NCBI RefSeq assembly: GCF_900107015.1
Contig: NZ_FNOI01000002.1
Location: 248,001-312,000 of the forward strand
Reading direction: 5' to 3'
Length of the DNA: 64,000 bases
Source: Litoreibacter albidus
Lineage (GTDB): Bacteria; Pseudomonadota; Alphaproteobacteria; Rhodobacterales; Rhodobacteraceae
In this document: piece after piece, positions 17,501 through 25,991 of the stretch
How the letters are laid out: each line of letters starts with the position of its first letter
How positions within the stretch are numbered: position 1 is the first letter of the stretch
Program-made: the position numbers and the translations under genes
The notes under the pieces: model-generated
Told to the model about the DNA's origin: nothing
Seen by the model: the letters and a program-made list of their open reading frames with translations, nothing else
Database searches by the model: none

Positions 17501-18254
17501 GGAGCTGGACGAGCCGGACGCCGACAACCCCGCCGCCACACGCTTCCGCGCGGAAGGGCAAAGCCACCGCGTCTTCGGGTCGAAACCCGGTGCCTACGGC
17601 GCGGGTCTGCAAGCAATGATCGACGAGCGTCTGTGGGCGGACAAATCCGACCTCGCCGAGGCCTATCTGGAATGGGGCAGCTACGCCTACGGCAAAGGGT
17701 CCGAAGGCACCCGTGACCGCGCAGGGTTCGAGGCCCGCTTGGGACAGGTCGAAGGGGTTGTGCAAAACCAGGACAACCGCGAACACGACATTCTGGACAG
17801 CGACGATTACTATCAATTCGAAGGTGGAGCCGCCGCGGCAATTGAGACGATCCAAGGCCAAGCCCGCCCGATTTACCACAATGATCACTCCCGCCCGGAA
17901 CGTCCCGTCATCCGCACGCTGGAGGATGAAATAGGGCGCGTTGTGCGTTCCCGCGTGGTGAACCCGAAGTGGATCGAAGGTGTGAAGCGCCACGGCTACA
18001 AGGGCGCCTTCGAGATGGCGGCGTCATTGGACTACCTCTTCGCATTTGCGGCCACGACGGGCGCGGCCAAGTCGCATCACTTCGATCTGGTGCATCAGGC
18101 CTATCTGGAAGACGACGACACGCGTGACTTCATCGCTGAACACAACCCCGCCGCGCTGCGCGAAATGGCGGAGCGCCTGAAGGAGGCGATCGAGCGCGGA
18201 CTATGGTCGCCTAAATCCAACTCCGCCCGGGCACTGATCGACGGGCTACTATGA
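14586..18254 (+). CDS. cobN: Aerobic cobaltochelatase large subunit CobN
   Basis: 1222 residues, close to the usual 1250. The BchH/CobN family pattern is clear: an N-terminal region with the NxxxNFLNYAQAM segment, the central NYPNKDGRLANGVGLDTP, IVHMGKHGNLEWLPGKAVALSE (in part) with the conserved His pair, and near the end the KSANLLIEKHLQTHGDWPR and TGAAKSHHFDLVHQAYLED segments. With CobS and CobT it inserts Co2+ into hydrogenobyrinic acid a,c-diamide using ATP. cobS and cobT are not in this window. The start ATG has GGAGGC 6 bases upstream. Confidence 0.97.
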   Translation: MHLLAATPGSIDDGKEPVDLGQTPADVVFISAADTELAALSAARGELSSPPTLRLASMMHLLHPMSVDLHIEACAVKSKLVIARVLGGVGYWKYGAEQYAAHLHDAGVPLVLLPGDDKPDAELRGLSTVSDADYDALWAYLVEGGPANTENFLNYAQAMITDAERPSPAAPLLRAGVYWPGAGIADLSAAQAAWTPDAPIVPLVFYRALVQGAGLNPVNRLVKSLLRAGMNPLPIFLASLKDPISLATLERLFLQAPPDVILNATSFATGSPHQGDAEAFNPLAADFANQAPIFQVIFSGSSEEAWADGLTGLSGRDIAMNVALPEVDGRILSRAVSFKGEAYFDDATECAIAAYRARGDRIQFVADLAANWAKLRRAKTAERKVALILANYPNKDGRLANGVGLDTPAATAHVLELLAGEGYTVEGAPEDSKALMDRIMAGPTNWLTDRADREGGEALSLEAYRAEYMALPYALRQQMEDRWGKPETDPFFDGTHFKLSIHKFGNAVVGLQPARGYNIDPTDTYHSPDLVPPHNYLAFYFWLRHEFGAHAIVHMGKHGNLEWLPGKAVALSEECWPEAVLGPMPHVYPFIVNDPGEGTQAKRRAQAVIIDHLTPPMTRAETYGPLKDLEALVDEYYEAAGVDPRRIEYLRREILSMTSATGLSEDVGFCGDEDGDLAKLDAYLCELKEAQIRDGLHVFGVSPEAEQARDLTIALTRVARGDGKGADASIIRALADDLELGFDPLSAELAAPWTGPRPDTLTGGTWRSTGDTVERLEDLAVRMMEGETPPGLASAAVMDHIRDHVSPTVAACGPMEGAGLLSALKGHFVAPAPSGAPTRGRMDVLPTGRNFFSVDSRAVPTPTAWALGWKSANLLIEKHLQTHGDWPRALLLNAWGTANMRTGGDDIAQALALMGCKPKWDAANRRVTGFEILPMGVLGRPRVDVTLRVSGFFRDAFPQLIALVDSAARAVMELDEPDADNPAATRFRAEGQSHRVFGSKPGAYGAGLQAMIDERLWADKSDLAEAYLEWGSYAYGKGSEGTRDRAGFEARLGQVEGVVQNQDNREHDILDSDDYYQFEGGAAAAIETIQGQARPIYHNDHSRPERPVIRTLEDEIGRVVRSRVVNPKWIEGVKRHGYKGAFEMAASLDYLFAFAATTGAAKSHHFDLVHQAYLEDDDTRDFIAEHNPAALREMAERLKEAIERGLWSPKSNSARALIDGLL

Positions 18255-18256
18255 CA

Positions 18257-18547
18257 TTAGCACAACAAGTCACCCTGTATCAGCGCAACATCCCCCCGCA
18301 CAGAACTGCGTACAACGCGGCAGCCCGTCACCTGCTCAATCGCTGTGGCCCCTGCGGCGAATACCTCGCGCGCTTGCGGGCGGGCCATAACGTTGGTGCG
18401 GTACGCCTCGGCGCGGCTCCCTTTATGGTGAACGGTAAAGCTGTATTCCCCAACGCGCGCGACACGCGTCTGCCCGCCCATCACGCTGATGCCCGGCGCA
18501 GCACAGGCCGACGCCAAGCCCAACGTGGCGAGAAAGAAAAACCGCAT
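18257..18547 (-). CDS. Small predicted lipoprotein
   Basis: 96 residues from the ATG at 18547, preceded by GGGG. The N-terminus MRFFFLATLGLASAC has a lipobox with the acylated Cys at residue 15, after which comes AAPGISVMGG. No known domain is recognised; the rest is a short mixed alpha/beta-like sequence with one further Cys pair (Cys81 and the C-terminal Cys). The gene ends 2 bases from the convergent cobN stop. An ORF on the opposite strand overlapping cobN by 4 bases exists, but it lacks any recognisable protein features, so I prefer this strand. Confidence 0.65.
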   Translation of the reverse strand: MRFFFLATLGLASACAAPGISVMGGQTRVARVGEYSFTVHHKGSRAEAYRTNVMARPQAREVFAAGATAIEQVTGCRVVRSSVRGDVALIQGDLLC

Positions 18548-18677
18548 GAAGACCCCATTTAACGATGACAACCGCACCACCTTAACGGCAGACCAGTTAA
18601 CAAAGCCCTACCACCTTAAAGCTTGCATCACCCGCCATGCTCTTTCAGGTTAAAGCAACAGACATCCGGAGCGCACC

Positions 18678-19298
18678 ATGACCCACGACACCCCAGAAGA
18701 CCTGTCCCGTCACGCCACAAAAATGGCCAAGAAGAAGGCCGCGCGCGACAAGATCATGGCCACGAAAACCGATAAACGTGGCTTGATCATTGTCCACACT
18801 GGCAAGGGAAAGGGCAAAAGCTCCGCCGCGTTCGGAATGATTTTCCGCTGTATCGCGCACGACATGAAATGCGCCGTTGTCCAGTTCATCAAGGGCGGCA
18901 TGAGTACCGGTGAGCGCGACCTGATCCTTGGCAAGTTTTCCGACACCTGCGAGTTTCACACAATGGGCGAGGGCTTCACATGGGAAACCCAAGATAAATC
19001 CCGCGATATAGAGATGGCGCAAGCCGCTTGGTCGAAGGCCAAAGAGCTAATCCGCGACCCGTCCAACCACATGGTGTTGCTCGACGAAATCAACATAGCG
19101 CTGCGATACGACTACATCGACATTAACGAGGTCGTGTCGTTCCTCGCCGAGGAAAAGCCCGACATGACACATGTGGTTTTGACCGGCCGTAACGCCAAGG
19201 ACGAGTTGATCGAGATCGCCGATCTTGTCACAGAAATGGAGCTGGTCAAACACCCGTTCCGCTCCGGCATCAAAGCGCAAATCGGCGTCGAATACTAA
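18678..19298 (+). CDS. cobO: Corrinoid adenosyltransferase CobO
   Basis: 206 residues. The P-loop HTGKGKGKSSAAFG (about 38-51) is the distinctive CobA/CobO form (GKGKGKS/T), followed by AVVQFIKGG and, further on, HMVLLDEINIALRYDYI, DMTHVVLTGRNA and the C-terminal end HPFRSGIKAQIGVEY; all are standard for the family. It transfers the adenosyl group of ATP to Co(I) of cobyrinate a,c-diamide, the step just after CobN. It lies in its own transcription unit, separated from cobN by the lipoprotein gene, with about 130 bases of upstream space; no riboswitch is seen there. Confidence 0.96.
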   Translation: MTHDTPEDLSRHATKMAKKKAARDKIMATKTDKRGLIIVHTGKGKGKSSAAFGMIFRCIAHDMKCAVVQFIKGGMSTGERDLILGKFSDTCEFHTMGEGFTWETQDKSRDIEMAQAAWSKAKELIRDPSNHMVLLDEINIALRYDYIDINEVVSFLAEEKPDMTHVVLTGRNAKDELIEIADLVTEMELVKHPFRSGIKAQIGVEY

Positions 19299-19346
19299 CC
19301 TTGCATTAAGCTTAACACGCCCGCCTTAGATGCACTAATCGCGTGC

Positions 19347-19449
19347 TTCATCTTGGCAGAAATATTCCCGCCGGAGGCTCCTTCACCGCGACTTGCGCGT
19401 GTGTTGATAACTGAGATGCCTCCGGCGGGAATATTTTAACCAAGATGAA
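19347..19449. repeat. Long two-part inverted repeat between convergent genes
   Basis: TTCATCTTGG (19347-19356) pairs with CCAAGATGAA (19440-19449), and AAATATTCCCGCCGGAGGC (19360-19378) pairs with GCCTCCGGCGGGAATATTT (19418-19436); each arm is perfect, with a 3-base mismatch (CAG/TAA) between the two stems and a 39-base loop. It lies between cobO (+) and the ThDP enzyme gene (-). The GCCTCCGGCGGG core with a TATTT and AAGATGA flank resembles short palindromes that recur between genes in Rhodobacterales, as far as I remember. A bidirectional terminator or a REP-like element are both possible. The remaining bases of 19299-19572 show nothing else. Confidence 0.85.
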
Positions 19450-19572
19450 ACCAATACCCGCTTTATTGGCGGGGCGGTACAGGGTGGAAACCCGATGGCC
19501 GTCCAAGGTGAAGCCTCTTCCAGAGTGTCTTCGGTTGCTTCAGGGGGACTGCGTGTGCCCCCTGAAGGACCG

Positions 19573-21234
19573 TTAGTTTGCGCTCTCGCCAATCGCCCGT
19601 GTCTCGGAAAGCGTCATACCGGTCGACAGCACCTCGTCGTCGAGTTGCAGCTCAATCACAGATAACACTCCCGCCGCCTGCGCTTGCTTGAACGCCGCGG
19701 CGAAATCTTCGGTGCGGGTCACAGTTTGCCCATACCCGCCATACGCCCGCGCAAGGGCTGCGAAGTCGGGGTTGGCAATCATCGTGCCTGACACGCGACC
19801 GGGGTATGTTTTCTCTTGGTGCATGCGAATGGTTCCATACTTGCCGTTGTTCACGACAATCACAATCACCGCCGCGCCATGCTGGATCGCGGTGGACATC
19901 TCGTTGCAGGTCATCTGGAAACAGCCATCGCCCGCGAAGCAAATGACCGTGCGCTCTGGGTGCGCGAGCTTCGCCGCGATTGACGCGGGAAAGCCGTAGC
20001 CCATGGAGCCGGAGGTGGGAGCAACCTGCGTCTTATAGCTGCGAAAGCGGTAGTAGCGATGCACAAAGGCCGCGTAGTTGCCTGCCCCGTTCGTCAGGAT
20101 CGCGTCATGCGGCAAATTTTCGGACATCCACCCGATGACTTGCTCCATTTTGACAGGGCCCGGTGTCTCCTTTGGTGTCTGCCACACCTCATAGTCGGCG
20201 CGGGCCTGCGCGCGCCAACCGGCCCAGTCGCCCGCCCGCCCGCCAGCGTCCGCCAGCGCCGCAATCAGCGCCTCGCTATCGCATGCCAAAGCGAAATCCG
20301 GAGCGTAGACGTGCCCCGGCTCGTCGGGGCTGGGGTGCGCGTGGATTAAGGTCTTCCCCAGATTTGACGGGTTTAGCAACGTGTAGCCATCCGTCAGAAT
20401 GTCGCCAACCCGCGCGCCAATGACCAGCAGCAGATCCGCGTCTTTCAAGCGCTTTGCCAGCGCAGGGTTCATGCCAACGCCAAGATCCCCCGCATAGTGC
20501 GCACTGTCATTGTTAACGTAGTCTTGGCGGCGAAATGGGACAGCAACCGGCAGGTCCATCCCCTCGGCAAAGCGCTGCATGTCGGCGGCAGCTTGCGCAG
20601 ACCAGCCGGGACCGCCCGCCACAACCAAAGGCCGCTTAGCCTGCCCCAGCATCTGCACGATGCGAGCCACATCAGCGGGCGCAGGCATTGCGCGGGCCGG
20701 CTGCGCGGCTGGTCTGTCGGCGACGTCGGTCATTGCCGACAGCATGTCTTCGGGCAGCGCCAGAACCACCGGACCGGGACGTCCGGATTGCGCAATCTGG
20801 AACGCGCGGGCGATGTATTCCGGCAGGCGGTCCGTCTGGTCGATCTGGGCCACCCATTTGACCAAGCCGCCAAACATCTGGCGGTAATCAACCTCTTGAA
20901 AGGCCTCGCGGTCGCGGTGGGCGCGGGCGATCTGCCCTACGAACAAAATCATTGGCGTGCTGTCTTGCATCGCCACATGCAGCCCCGAGGACGCGTTGGT
21001 GGCACCCGGCCCACGGGTGACAAAGGCAACGCCCGGGCGTCCGGTGAGCTTGCCATGGGCCTCCGCCATCATGGCCGCGCCGCCTTCTTGGCGGCATACC
21101 ACATTCTGAATGTCACTCTCATAAAGCCCGTCCAGCGCTGCTAGAAAGCTTTCCCCCGGCACCGAATACACCCGCGTCACACCTTGGATTTTCAGCTGCT
21201 CCGCCAGAATTGCGCCGCCATGTCGTTGTGTCAT
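19573..21234 (-). CDS. Thiamine-diphosphate enzyme, acetolactate synthase large-subunit-like
   Basis: 553 residues from the ATG at 21234, with GGAGGG upstream; the long frame above it belongs to the next gene's shadow. Three ThDP-family domains are seen: N-terminal pyrimidine-binding domain with the catalytic Glu in CRQEGGAAMMAEA, a central domain (about 190-320), and the C-terminal ThDP/Mg domain with GDGCFQ...NNGKYGTI. It could be an acetolactate synthase, a 5-guanidino-2-oxopentanoate or sulfoacetaldehyde-type relative; the substrate is not clear from sequence. A regulatory subunit gene (ilvN) is absent beside it, which argues against the biosynthetic AHAS. It is downstream of an FAD oxidase gene on the same strand. 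Confidence 0.88.
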   Translation of the reverse strand: MTQRHGGAILAEQLKIQGVTRVYSVPGESFLAALDGLYESDIQNVVCRQEGGAAMMAEAHGKLTGRPGVAFVTRGPGATNASSGLHVAMQDSTPMILFVGQIARAHRDREAFQEVDYRQMFGGLVKWVAQIDQTDRLPEYIARAFQIAQSGRPGPVVLALPEDMLSAMTDVADRPAAQPARAMPAPADVARIVQMLGQAKRPLVVAGGPGWSAQAAADMQRFAEGMDLPVAVPFRRQDYVNNDSAHYAGDLGVGMNPALAKRLKDADLLLVIGARVGDILTDGYTLLNPSNLGKTLIHAHPSPDEPGHVYAPDFALACDSEALIAALADAGGRAGDWAGWRAQARADYEVWQTPKETPGPVKMEQVIGWMSENLPHDAILTNGAGNYAAFVHRYYRFRSYKTQVAPTSGSMGYGFPASIAAKLAHPERTVICFAGDGCFQMTCNEMSTAIQHGAAVIVIVVNNGKYGTIRMHQEKTYPGRVSGTMIANPDFAALARAYGGYGQTVTRTEDFAAAFKQAQAAGVLSVIELQLDDEVLSTGMTLSETRAIGESAN

Positions 21235-21313
21235 CGGACCCTCCGTTTCTTCCCGTGAGCAGTCTTTGAGCAGAGCGAGACCATTTGCAACGGCAAAGCC
21301 ATGGAACGGCGCC

Positions 21314-22348
21314 TCAGAGCGATTTTTCCGCCTGAAAGTCCGGCGGTATGTGATCGACGCCGTCCAACACCAAATCGGCCATGACCTGAGCAATTTTCGG
21401 CGCCATGCCGAAGCCGATCTTGAAGCCGCCGTTGACGACATAGGCACCCTTCTCGAACGGGTGCTGGCCCAGCATCGGGGCGCGGGTCCGTGCGCGCGGG
21501 CGTACTCCGGCCCACCGCGCGATGATCTTGGCCTCGCCAAGCAGTGGCACGCCAGCCACCGCCCGCGCGAGGACGTCATCAAGCTGCGCATCGGTAGACG
21601 CGGGCGCCTCGAAGTATCGCTCCGACGTGGAGCCGATCGCGACCGTACCGTCCGCATGGGGCACCACGTGTAAACCGTCGAAATACAGCTGCGGCAGACC
21701 ATCTGCCGCGTAGTCCAGCAGCACCGCCTGCCCTTTGACGCCGTTGCCAACCTCCCGTGTATGCTGTGCGGACATGGACGCGAGCCCCGCGACACCTGTC
21801 GCATGGACGACCGCACCCTCCTGCGCGCCGTCGCGCATGATCTCCCCGCCCATCTCCACGATCGCCCCTGCCAAGGCCAAGCAAGCCTGACGCGGGTGCA
21901 GGCGTGCGGAGAGCGTGTCGAAGATCACCTGCCCCATGGGGGCCGTCGGACACCACCCGTCGGGCGCGGCTTCCACCCGCCATTCCGCCGCATCGCCCCA
22001 AAGCGTGCGCGCGGACCCCGCGCGAAGTTTCGCCAAGGCCAGCGCTGCCTCATCCGCCACGGGTTGAAGGCGCCCGAGGCGCCCGTATCCCGTGGGCAGA
22101 CCGGAGGCTCGGGCCACGTCGTCCCAAAAGTCTTTTGCCATCAGCAGGCTATCCAGTTGGAACTGTTTCTTGTCAGTCCAACGCTCCGGCGTATGCGGGG
22201 CCAGCGCCCCCACAATACCACCCGACGATCCGGCAGCCACGCCGTTCGGATCAATCACCCGTACCCGTGCGCCACGCCGCACGCAGGCCCACGCCACCGA
22301 CAGGCCAAAGATACCTGCGCCTAGCACCGTTACTTCTGCTCTGGACAA
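21314..22348 (-). CDS. FAD-dependent oxidoreductase (DAO family, MnmC1/ThiO-like)
   Basis: 344 residues with a TTG start preceded by AAAGGGGG. The N-terminus VTVLGAGIFGLSVAWACVRRG is the Rossmann FAD motif (GxGxxG) of the D-amino-acid-oxidase fold, and GGFKIGFGMAPKIAQVMADL near the end is the C-terminal FAD contact. Its divergent neighbour, 51 bases away, is mnmD, the methyltransferase half of MnmC. In E. coli these two activities are fused, with the FAD domain removing the carboxymethyl group of cmnm5U34. This oxidase could be the missing half, or an amino-acid oxidase working with the ThDP enzyme that follows it. Both readings are inferences. Confidence 0.87.
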   Translation of the reverse strand: MSRAEVTVLGAGIFGLSVAWACVRRGARVRVIDPNGVAAGSSGGIVGALAPHTPERWTDKKQFQLDSLLMAKDFWDDVARASGLPTGYGRLGRLQPVADEAALALAKLRAGSARTLWGDAAEWRVEAAPDGWCPTAPMGQVIFDTLSARLHPRQACLALAGAIVEMGGEIMRDGAQEGAVVHATGVAGLASMSAQHTREVGNGVKGQAVLLDYAADGLPQLYFDGLHVVPHADGTVAIGSTSERYFEAPASTDAQLDDVLARAVAGVPLLGEAKIIARWAGVRPRARTRAPMLGQHPFEKGAYVVNGGFKIGFGMAPKIAQVMADLVLDGVDHIPPDFQAEKSL

Positions 22349-22399
22349 GATTGCCCCCTTTGCTCAGTGTCGCTCGGTGGGAACCTAAGGCAAAGCGAC

Positions 22400-23050
22400 A
22401 TGAGCGACCAGACAGCACACCTAGAATGGCGCGACGGCGTGATCCCCGTCTCGACGCGGTTTGACGACCCTTACTTCTCCCTTGCGGGCGGTCTGGACGA
22501 GACCCGCCACGTATTCCTCGCGGGCAATGACCTGCCCGCCCGCTACCGCGACGGGTTCCACATCGCGGAGCTGGGCTTTGGCACGGGCCTGTCCATGCTT
22601 ACCGCGCTTGACGCGCATAGGGGCGCGGGCACGTTGCATTTCACCAGCTTTGAGGCCTATCCGATGGGGCGCGCCGATATTGAGACCGCGTTGAAGGCGT
22701 TCCCGACCCTCGACCCTGCCCCGCTGTTGGACCATTGGCCAGCCACCAGCATACGCACCGACAGGCTGCACGCCGATATCATCATCGGGGACGCGCGTGA
22801 CACGTTGGCCGCTTGGGATGGCAAGGCGGACGCGTGGTTTCTGGACGGATTTTCCCCTGCCAAGAACCCTGAACTCTGGTCGCCGGAGTTGATGGCCCAA
22901 GTCGGTCGCCACACAGCAACGGGCGGCACTTTTGCCACTTACACCGCCGCCGGTCACGTGCGCCGCAGCCTTGACGACGCGGGCTTTGATGTGTCGCGCG
23001 TCAAAGGCTTCGGGCGCAAACGCCACATGAGCGTGGGCCGCCTGAGATGA
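22400..23050 (+). CDS. mnmD: tRNA 5-methylaminomethyl-2-thiouridine methyltransferase MnmD
   Basis: 216 residues from the ATG at 22400. The SAM-binding motif IAELGFGTGLS (about 56-66) and the distinctive WFLDGFSPAKNPELW segment, which forms the DGF active-site pattern of the MnmC methyltransferase domain, are present. It methylates nm5U at the wobble position of certain tRNAs to mnm5U. It is a stand-alone domain, lacking the FAD half found in the enterobacterial MnmC fusion. The stop overlaps the start of the EamA transporter (ATGA). Confidence 0.93.
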   Translation: MSDQTAHLEWRDGVIPVSTRFDDPYFSLAGGLDETRHVFLAGNDLPARYRDGFHIAELGFGTGLSMLTALDAHRGAGTLHFTSFEAYPMGRADIETALKAFPTLDPAPLLDHWPATSIRTDRLHADIIIGDARDTLAAWDGKADAWFLDGFSPAKNPELWSPELMAQVGRHTATGGTFATYTAAGHVRRSLDDAGFDVSRVKGFGRKRHMSVGRLR

Positions 23051-23916
23051 GCAGCACCGACACCAAGCGTGGCATTCTGTTGATGATCCTCACCATGTTC
23101 ATCTTCGCCGTCCAAGACGGGCTGTCGCGGTACTTGGCAGGGGAATACAATGTCCTCATGGTTGTGATGATCCGCTACTGGTTCTTCGCGGCGTTCGTGC
23201 TGACGGTATCCGCCAAGCGGGCAGGCTCCATTGCGCTGGTCGCCCGTACGCGACAGCCGGTTTTGCAGGCCTTCAGGGGCGTCCTTCTAGCGCTGGAGAT
23301 TTGCGTGATGGTCGCGGCGTTCACCTTGCTTGGCTTGATCGAAAGCATGGCCGTGTTCATATCCTACCCGCTGATTGTCGCCGCGCTATCTGGCCCCATT
23401 TTGGGAGAGAAAGTCGGGCTTTACCGATGGGCCGCGATTGGCGTGGGATTTGTGGGCGTGATGATCATCTTGCAGCCCAGCGGCGGGGTGTTCAGCCCCT
23501 ATGCGCTGATCGCTGTGACCGCGGCGCTGCTGTTCGCGCTTTACACGTTGCTGACGCGCTACGCCGCGCGCAAGGACACCGCTGAGACCAGCTTTTTCTG
23601 GACCGGCATTGCGGGGGCCGTAGCGATATCGCTGGTGGGCATCTGGTTTTGGGAGCCTATGGCGCCGCGCGACTGGCTCTGGATGCTGGGGCTATGCATC
23701 ACCGGCGCATCTGGGCACTACCTGCTGATCAAGACCTACGAGATCGCAGAAGCCTCCGCCGTGCAGCCCTTCGCCTATCTGCACTTGGTGTTTGTTGCCG
23801 TCATCGGACTTCTGGTGTTCAACGAAGACCTGCGCATCAACGTGGTGATCGGCGCGGGCCTGGTGATTGCTGCGGGCATTTTCACCCTATGGCGCGCGCG
23901 CCGCGCTACTGCTTGA
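23047..23916 (+). CDS. EamA/DMT-superfamily membrane transporter
   Basis: 289 residues with about ten hydrophobic helices arranged as two EamA repeats (roughly 10-140 and 150-285). The usual short charged C-terminus RARRA ends the protein. Substrate unknown; members export metabolites such as amino acids or import nucleotide precursors. It is coupled to mnmD by ATGA overlap. The last 11 bases overlap the end of the convergent transglycosylase gene. Confidence 0.9.
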   Translation: MSSTDTKRGILLMILTMFIFAVQDGLSRYLAGEYNVLMVVMIRYWFFAAFVLTVSAKRAGSIALVARTRQPVLQAFRGVLLALEICVMVAAFTLLGLIESMAVFISYPLIVAALSGPILGEKVGLYRWAAIGVGFVGVMIILQPSGGVFSPYALIAVTAALLFALYTLLTRYAARKDTAETSFFWTGIAGAVAISLVGIWFWEPMAPRDWLWMLGLCITGASGHYLLIKTYEIAEASAVQPFAYLHLVFVAVIGLLVFNEDLRINVVIGAGLVIAAGIFTLWRARRATA

Positions 23917-25846
23917 GCTGGGCGCTCAGCTTGATGTTGTCGACCTTACCGTTGAGCCGCGCCCTATAGGGAGCAAAGCTTTCTGTGACGCGCATGACGT
24001 AGTTGCGGGTTTCGCGGAACGGAATTCCTTCGATCCAGTCGATGACATCGACATCTTCGCTGCGCGGGTCGCCAAACAGCTCCGGCCAGCGCTCCGCCCG
24101 ACTGGGGCCCGCGTTATAGCCGATAGACATCAGCACCGGATTGCCCCTGAAACGCTCTGACAGGCCGTGCAGATACGCCGTACCGAGACGGGCATTGTAG
24201 AGCGGATCCTCGGTCAGCCGTGAAAGTGCGAAGTCCTCACCTAATTCACCGGCGACTTCCTGCGCCGTGGCTGGCATCAGCTGCATTAGCCCACGCGCCC
24301 CCGCGCCGCTGACCACTACGGGGTCAAACTCGCTTTCGCGCCGCGCAATGGCCAGTGCGAACTCCTCTGGAACCTCCATCGCCACGCCTTGCGGCACCGC
24401 AAGCGGGAAGTAGCCGTGGTATATCTCGAACCCTTGGCGCGCTGCCTCCTTAGCCAACATCAGCGCGATATGCGGTTCGTTCCACTCCAAGGCCATATCA
24501 ATCATCTGGCCGATAGAGGTGCGCGACTGGCTTTCAGCCAGATGCACCAAGAACCGCTCGGCCAAACTGCGCAGGCCTGCTTCGTGCAGCTTTACCGCAG
24601 CCTTGAAGACGGTGGATTTAGTAAACGTCGCGTCGCGCCAGTCGGGGAATTTCTCGCCGCCCGTCATCTTCGGGTCACGTGGCACGTTGGCGCGTTCAGC
24701 GGCCAGCTGGCCGTAGAACGACGACTGGTAAAGCGCCCCGAACTCATAGGCGGCTTTCGCCACGTCTTCTGCGCCGTCAGCCTCGTAGGCGCGACCCAGC
24801 CAATAGCCTGCCCGCCCGAGGGAAATCGGTGTCTCAACCGCCGCTTGGAAGTTGTTGAAATGCGCCAGTGCCTGCTTTGGCGCGTCCAGCTTGCGCAGTG
24901 CGATGAACCCCGCGAGCCATTCCAGATCGGCGTAGTCGGACCCCGCCGTCAGAAAATGCTGCGATGCTACGGCGTAGGCCTGCGCGTGCTTTCCGTCGCG
25001 CATGAGCTGGCGCGCAAGCGACCGCCTGCGGTTTGCCCATTCGACCGGACGCCCCAAATCCTGCACGGAGAGGGAGCGCTGCAACAGCACCTCTACCGCG
25101 TCGTCCACACGACCCTTGCGTGCGCGCCACAAGAAGCGCTCATAGGCGAGGCCCGCATCTTCGGCGAGCGCCGCTGGCACTGCCGTAATCATCGCATCAA
25201 CACCGTTCCCACGGTTACGCAGGGTCAGTCGGGCGTTCGCAAGTGTCACCCAATCCTCGGACACCAACTCAAACATGCGGCGGGCGGCGGTTTCCTCACC
25301 ACGCCACAACAGCATGTCCAGACGCACGGTGTGCAAGTCTTTCAGGGCGTCACCATGGCGTTCTAGAAATGTGGAGTGCTCCACCTGCGCCAAGTTGAAA
25401 ACTTGCCACGCGCGGCGTGCTTCTTGCACAGCCTCGTCGCGCTGGCCTGTGGCCGTCAGCGCCTCGATCAACCGCAAGGAGCCTGTGCCCGTCTGCGGGA
25501 TGGTGTTGTTGAAGAAGTCCAAAACAGTCTGCGGGTCAGCGCCATCGCGCGGAATCGAATATTCGCAACGCAGTTGCAGCAGCGGCAACCCTGGCCAATC
25601 GCTGTTTCGGGTCAGGAAGTCGACGCACTCGGCGAAGCTACCCTGCCGTCCGCGCATCCGCATCCAGTCCAGCACCTCGCGCTGCACCGGATCAGTCAGC
25701 GTGGCGCGGGTCGCGTTCACCCTGTCCCAGTCTCGCGCGCCCGCGTTTGCCACGGCCTTGGCAAACGGCGACCTGTCTTGTGCCGCCACGCCGCCCACAC
25801 AGCCTATCCAGACCGTTAAAACAGCACCCAAAACCCTTGCGAACAC
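23906..25846 (-). CDS. Soluble lytic murein transglycosylase (Slt70-like)
   Basis: About 646 residues. The best start is GTG at 25846, which has GAAAGG six bases upstream and begins a signal peptide (cleavage near GGVAAQ); a TTG at 25852 is the alternative. A long alpha-superhelical region of Slt type (TPR-like, residues about 40-450) leads to the C-terminal SLT domain with the catalytic Glu in [10 protein letters not shown], then [13 protein letters not shown] and later [16 protein letters not shown]. It cleaves peptidoglycan glycan strands in the periplasm. dapA lies upstream in the opposite direction, about 145 bases away. Confidence 0.92.
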   Translation of the reverse strand: MFARVLGAVLTVWIGCVGGVAAQDRSPFAKAVANAGARDWDRVNATRATLTDPVQREVLDWMRMRGRQGSFAECVDFLTRNSDWPGLPLLQLRCEYSIPRDGADPQTVLDFFNNTIPQTGTGSLRLIEALTATGQRDEAVQEARRAWQVFNLAQVEHSTFLERHGDALKDLHTVRLDMLLWRGEETAARRMFELVSEDWVTLANARLTLRNRGNGVDAMITAVPAALAEDAGLAYERFLWRARKGRVDDAVEVLLQRSLSVQDLGRPVEWANRRRSLARQLMRDGKHAQAYAVASQHFLTAGSDYADLEWLAGFIALRKLDAPKQALAHFNNFQAAVETPISLGRAGYWLGRAYEADGAEDVAKAAYEFGALYQSSFYGQLAAERANVPRDPKMTGGEKFPDWRDATFTKSTVFKAAVKLHEAGLRSLAERFLVHLAESQSRTSIGQMIDMALEWNEPHIALMLAKEAARQGFEIYHGYFPLAVPQGVAMEVPEEFALAIARRESEFDPVVVSGAGARGLMQLMPATAQEVAGELGEDFALSRLTEDPLYNARLGTAYLHGLSERFRGNPVLMSIGYNAGPSRAERWPELFGDPRSEDVDVIDWIEGIPFRETRNYVMRVTESFAPYRARLNGKVDNIKLSAQLKQ

Positions 25847-25991
25847 AGCCAACCTTTCATCCGACTCACATGCATTACCTAAGTCGGCTGTCGCGCCTTG
25901 CAACTCACTTAGATGCTATCAACCCCCTTGCAGCGGCGTTCCGCCAACGGTATCCGGACAAACAGACATCTTAATCAAAGGAGAACGTGTC

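Noticed and set aside
18251-18562. 103-codon plus-strand frame overlapping the cobN stop (ATGA)
   Set aside because: The overlap is tempting, but the protein has no features, while the opposite strand encodes a clean lipoprotein signal with lipobox and ribosome site.
24389-25366. 325-codon frame opposite slt
   Set aside because: Antisense to a clear transglycosylase gene; no recognisable domain.
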